NCBI GenBank assembly: GCA_905182995.1
Contig: CAJJDP010000030.1
Span: forward strand, 128,747 to 192,746
Source of the DNA: Paramecium octaurelia
Taxonomy: Eukaryota > Ciliophora > Oligohymenophorea > Peniculida > Parameciidae
DNA: 64,000 nucleotides
Reading direction: 5' to 3'
Shown here: positions 61,927-64,000 of the stretch, piece after piece
How positions within the stretch are numbered: position 1 is the stretch's first letter
Layout of the letters: the number at the start of each line of letters is the position of its first letter
The notes under the pieces: model-generated
The model's database searches: none
Told to the model about the DNA's origin: nothing
Seen by the model: the letters and a program-made list of their open reading frames with translations, nothing else
Program-made: the position numbers and the translations under genes

Positions 61927-62188
61927 AATTAAAGTTGTTTAATTAATCTATTAGATAAACTATAAACAACCACCAATTCAAAAGAGTAGAAAGTATTTAG
62001 GCAGATAAATTGACAAATGAGTAAATATAAGAGATACATCGAGCATATAATACTACTTGTTAATCACCAAGGAAGCTTCCATAATTGCCAAATGTACAAT
62101 TAAAATCATAAAGTCCACAAATCATAAAATAAAATAAGTTTGTCCAAAATTTATCTTTTTTACCATAGCTATAATTTAGAAATCAGCA
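60851..62188 (+). CDS. hypothetical protein, Q-rich C-terminal half (cut by gap)
   Basis: Starts MEVNFNQLDILLRLIQERSE and stays open to the N at 62189, over 430 codons with one 25-nt intron near 61300-61325. The N-terminal ~250 residues look folded and helical (RLIQERSEDVRVMTTINQQV, LPERMYIYKFCQTIIKLFKP, LLLMFKQYFMAENNIEILQQ). An ARM/HEAT-like or inositol-receptor-like helical repeat would fit, but I cannot name one. The middle is glutamine-rich, then a basic IQ-like segment (QLRAQQKKLKKKLHSNYKAI) and a polar tail. The 3' end is lost at the gap. It is divergent from PACRG. Confidence 0.55.
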
Positions 62189-62189
62189 N
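62189..62189. other. single N, probable contig join
   Basis: The only ambiguous base in the window. It sits exactly at the boundary where sequence already seen from 60116 begins again, as expected if two overlapping contigs were joined without merging. Confidence 0.85.
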
Positions 62190-62513
62190 ACATTTCCAAA
62201 CGATCTTTCTAACAGCTCCACTAAAATTAACAGCAATTGGAAGATCTCCACGATCATAATATTTTTTAAATAAAGTCTATTCAATCATAGGCAAAGCTTA
62301 AAAGATCCCTGATTTTGGTACTTTTTATGGAGCTTAACTTTTCTTTGGAGCTAATGATGAACACACTAAATGTCATATAACTTATATATTAATACTTCCA
62401 CCTGTCCCTGCAAATTTATTACTAATATTCAATAAATTTGAACAGAATTTACCTGGTGATCTCTAAGGAGAATGTCCTTTTATTCTTTTAATTGTTGATT
62501 ATTACTGCAGCAT
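62190..62513 (-). pseudogene. PACRG: second copy of the PACRG 5' part (truncated at gap)
   Basis: Same as 60116-60439: start codon to the block around VWKCEPE, then cut by the N. The rest of the gene (C-terminal two thirds) is missing. It is most likely an assembly duplicate rather than a real pseudogene. Confidence 0.8.
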
Positions 62514-62924
62514 ACTTTATTTATTTTATATAAAATTAATTATTTTTTGTTTCATTTATAATATTTCTTTTTAAACTCTTCTCACATGTTAAAGTTTGTA
62601 ATCTCAAGCCACTCGAATTATTTTCTCTACATTTTTGAGAGATTATGCACATATTAATTATTTTCAAAGATAAAAAGCTCTAAAGTTTCTAATTTTAAGG
62701 AGCCAACTTTTTAAAAGTCAAATTATAGCCTGAAAAAACGAACGTATTTGGTTTTAATTTTAATCTTCTTATAATTTTATTCATAACTTGATTATTATAC
62801 TTTATATTTCAAATCATATTCAAGTTTTTATTCTAGCATATATATATTTATACTGATAATTCATATAAGTGCTTGAAATTATAAAGTATTTATTAAATTT
62901 ATTTTATATATATATTACACTAGT

Positions 62925-64000
62925 ATGGAAGTAAACTTTAATTAACTTGACATCCTTTTAAGATTGATTTAAGAGAGATCTGAGGATGTTCGAGTGATGA
63001 CAACAATAAATCAATAAGTATAAGCTAATCAAAAGACCATTGATATTGAATTCAATTAAGTTTAACAATCCCTTAGGCAAATGGGATTTAAAGTAATAGC
63101 AATGAAAAAACATGATAAACCTAGGTAGGATGAAGAAAACAAAATTTTAGAGTATCTTTCAAAAATCAATACGCTAAATCTTCCTGAGAGGATGTATATT
63201 TATAAATTTTGTTAAACTATAATAAAATTGTTCAAGCCAGAGATGCAGATAGTTAGATTTAATTAAAAAGATACAAAAGACCTGTTATTGATGTTTAAAT
63301 AATATTTCATGGCCGAGAATAATATTGAAATTTTATAATAAATCCAATAACTCATGATGGATCAAGAATTTAAAGTAATATATATTTACCATATTGCAGA
63401 TGACTTCAGCACTAGTCCTAATAAAGATTTTAGTGAACAAATCTAGAGAAGATTTTCATAATTTAATTCAAAGTACATCTGCAATTGTTATATCAAAAAT
63501 AAAAGCAAAACTATCTGAACAATAATAACAACAAAAACATATTATGAATGAATAGTAAAAATCAACCGAACTACAAGATCCAGGATCAAATGAAAGTCCT
63601 AAAACCAAATTATGGATTTAAAGAAAAGGCAGTAAATAAAGAGAATAATCGAGCTCTTTGGTTTACTAAAAGCCTACAATAATCCTCAGATCTGTCTCGA
63701 TGGTAGATAAATTGCTAGTTGCCTAGTCTTAGTAATAATCCTATTAACAACAATTAATGTAATAACAGTAATAAATGTACATTAATCCAGAGAGAGAATT
63801 AAAATTATAATTAAGAGCACAACAAAAGAAGTTAAAAAAGAAGCTGCATTCTAATTATAAGGCTATTTTAGATGTGGATTTTGACAATTATTGGGCTATG
63901 CATATTATTTTGAAAAAGAAATTCATAAAGCATTCAGATAAATATTGTAATTTAAAGTTATATATAGTTTTACAAAGAGGTGGATTCTACATTTGGAGTT
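62925..64000 (+). CDS. second copy of the hypothetical Q-rich protein gene (partial)
   Basis: Copy of the gene at 60851, beginning MEVNFNQLDILLRLIQERSE and still open at the window edge. The reading continues past 64000, and that continuation would supply the 3' end missing from the first copy. Treat it as the same locus unless raw data show two copies. Confidence 0.6.

Larger units (their letters stand above)
62190..64000. repeat. second copy of the 1,811-bp block
   Basis: Repeats 60116-61926 with no difference noticed and runs to the window edge, so its true length is unknown. Confidence 0.92.

Noticed and set aside
1..64000. Search for tRNA/rRNA genes, telomere repeats, transposases, prophage or CRISPR-like arrays
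   Set aside because: Nothing met even a loose standard by eye. Isolated GGTTCAAAT-like words (for example near 53806) lack a surrounding cloverleaf.

Overview
The window reads as macronuclear DNA of a ciliate, most likely a Paramecium. Three things show this. Every recognisable protein is open only if TAA and TAG are read as glutamine and TGA is the sole stop. Conserved proteins are interrupted by very short GT...AG introns, mostly about 20-36 nt. The DNA is very AT-rich, with genes often only 20-100 bp apart on both strands. Standard-code translation breaks nearly every gene into fragments, so the models here were built by hand with the ciliate code. Starts and some exon joins are therefore approximate.

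Layout. 1-5.9 kb: a membrane protein, a PHD-finger protein, a PRPP synthetase with a mitochondrial-type leader, a poorly coding stretch that carries a 94-bp stray copy of another gene's 5' end, and a protein kinase. 6.1-20.5 kb, mostly minus strand: a B-box protein, a very long RBR (RING-between-RING) ubiquitin ligase, the ciliary transition-zone protein TMEM107, a VPS10/sortilin receptor with a polyglutamine tail, a Rieske-AIF (AIFM3-type) oxidoreductase, a B-box/WD40 protein, a small membrane protein and a predicted myristoylated protein. 21-28.7 kb: a long coiled-coil protein, organellar methionine aminopeptidase (MAP1D type), a signal-peptide membrane protein, an unknown basic protein and beta-type mitochondrial processing peptidase.

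28.9-43.1 kb: a ZNFX1-type helicase with NFX1 zinc fingers, a La-related RGG protein, ribosomal protein uL22, two low-complexity proteins, an outer-dynein-arm docking coiled-coil protein, an unknown gene and proteasome subunit beta-3. 43.2-53.5 kb: a tandem-helicase ASCC3 homologue, a Q-rich coiled-coil protein and a disordered protein. 53.9-60.4 kb: a TauE/SafE transporter, a cyclic-nucleotide-binding protein, a coiled-coil protein, ESCRT-II SNF8/VPS22 and the ciliary protein PACRG. 60.8-64 kb: an unknown Q-rich gene, then a single N followed by an apparent exact repeat of the preceding 1.8 kb, most likely an unmerged contig overlap.

No operon-like logic or mobile element is evident; this is ordinary housekeeping and ciliary gene space. 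Several ciliary genes (TMEM107, docking-complex protein, PACRG) and several mitochondrial genes (PRPP synthetase, MAP1D, MPP) are scattered through it. The items most worth a second look are the ZNFX1-type protein, the RBR ligase, the 94-bp inverted gene-fragment copy, the in-frame TGA upstream of ASCC3, two apparent frameshifts (in ASCC3 and a coiled-coil gene) and the duplicated end. No tRNA, rRNA, telomere, transposase or CRISPR array was found.
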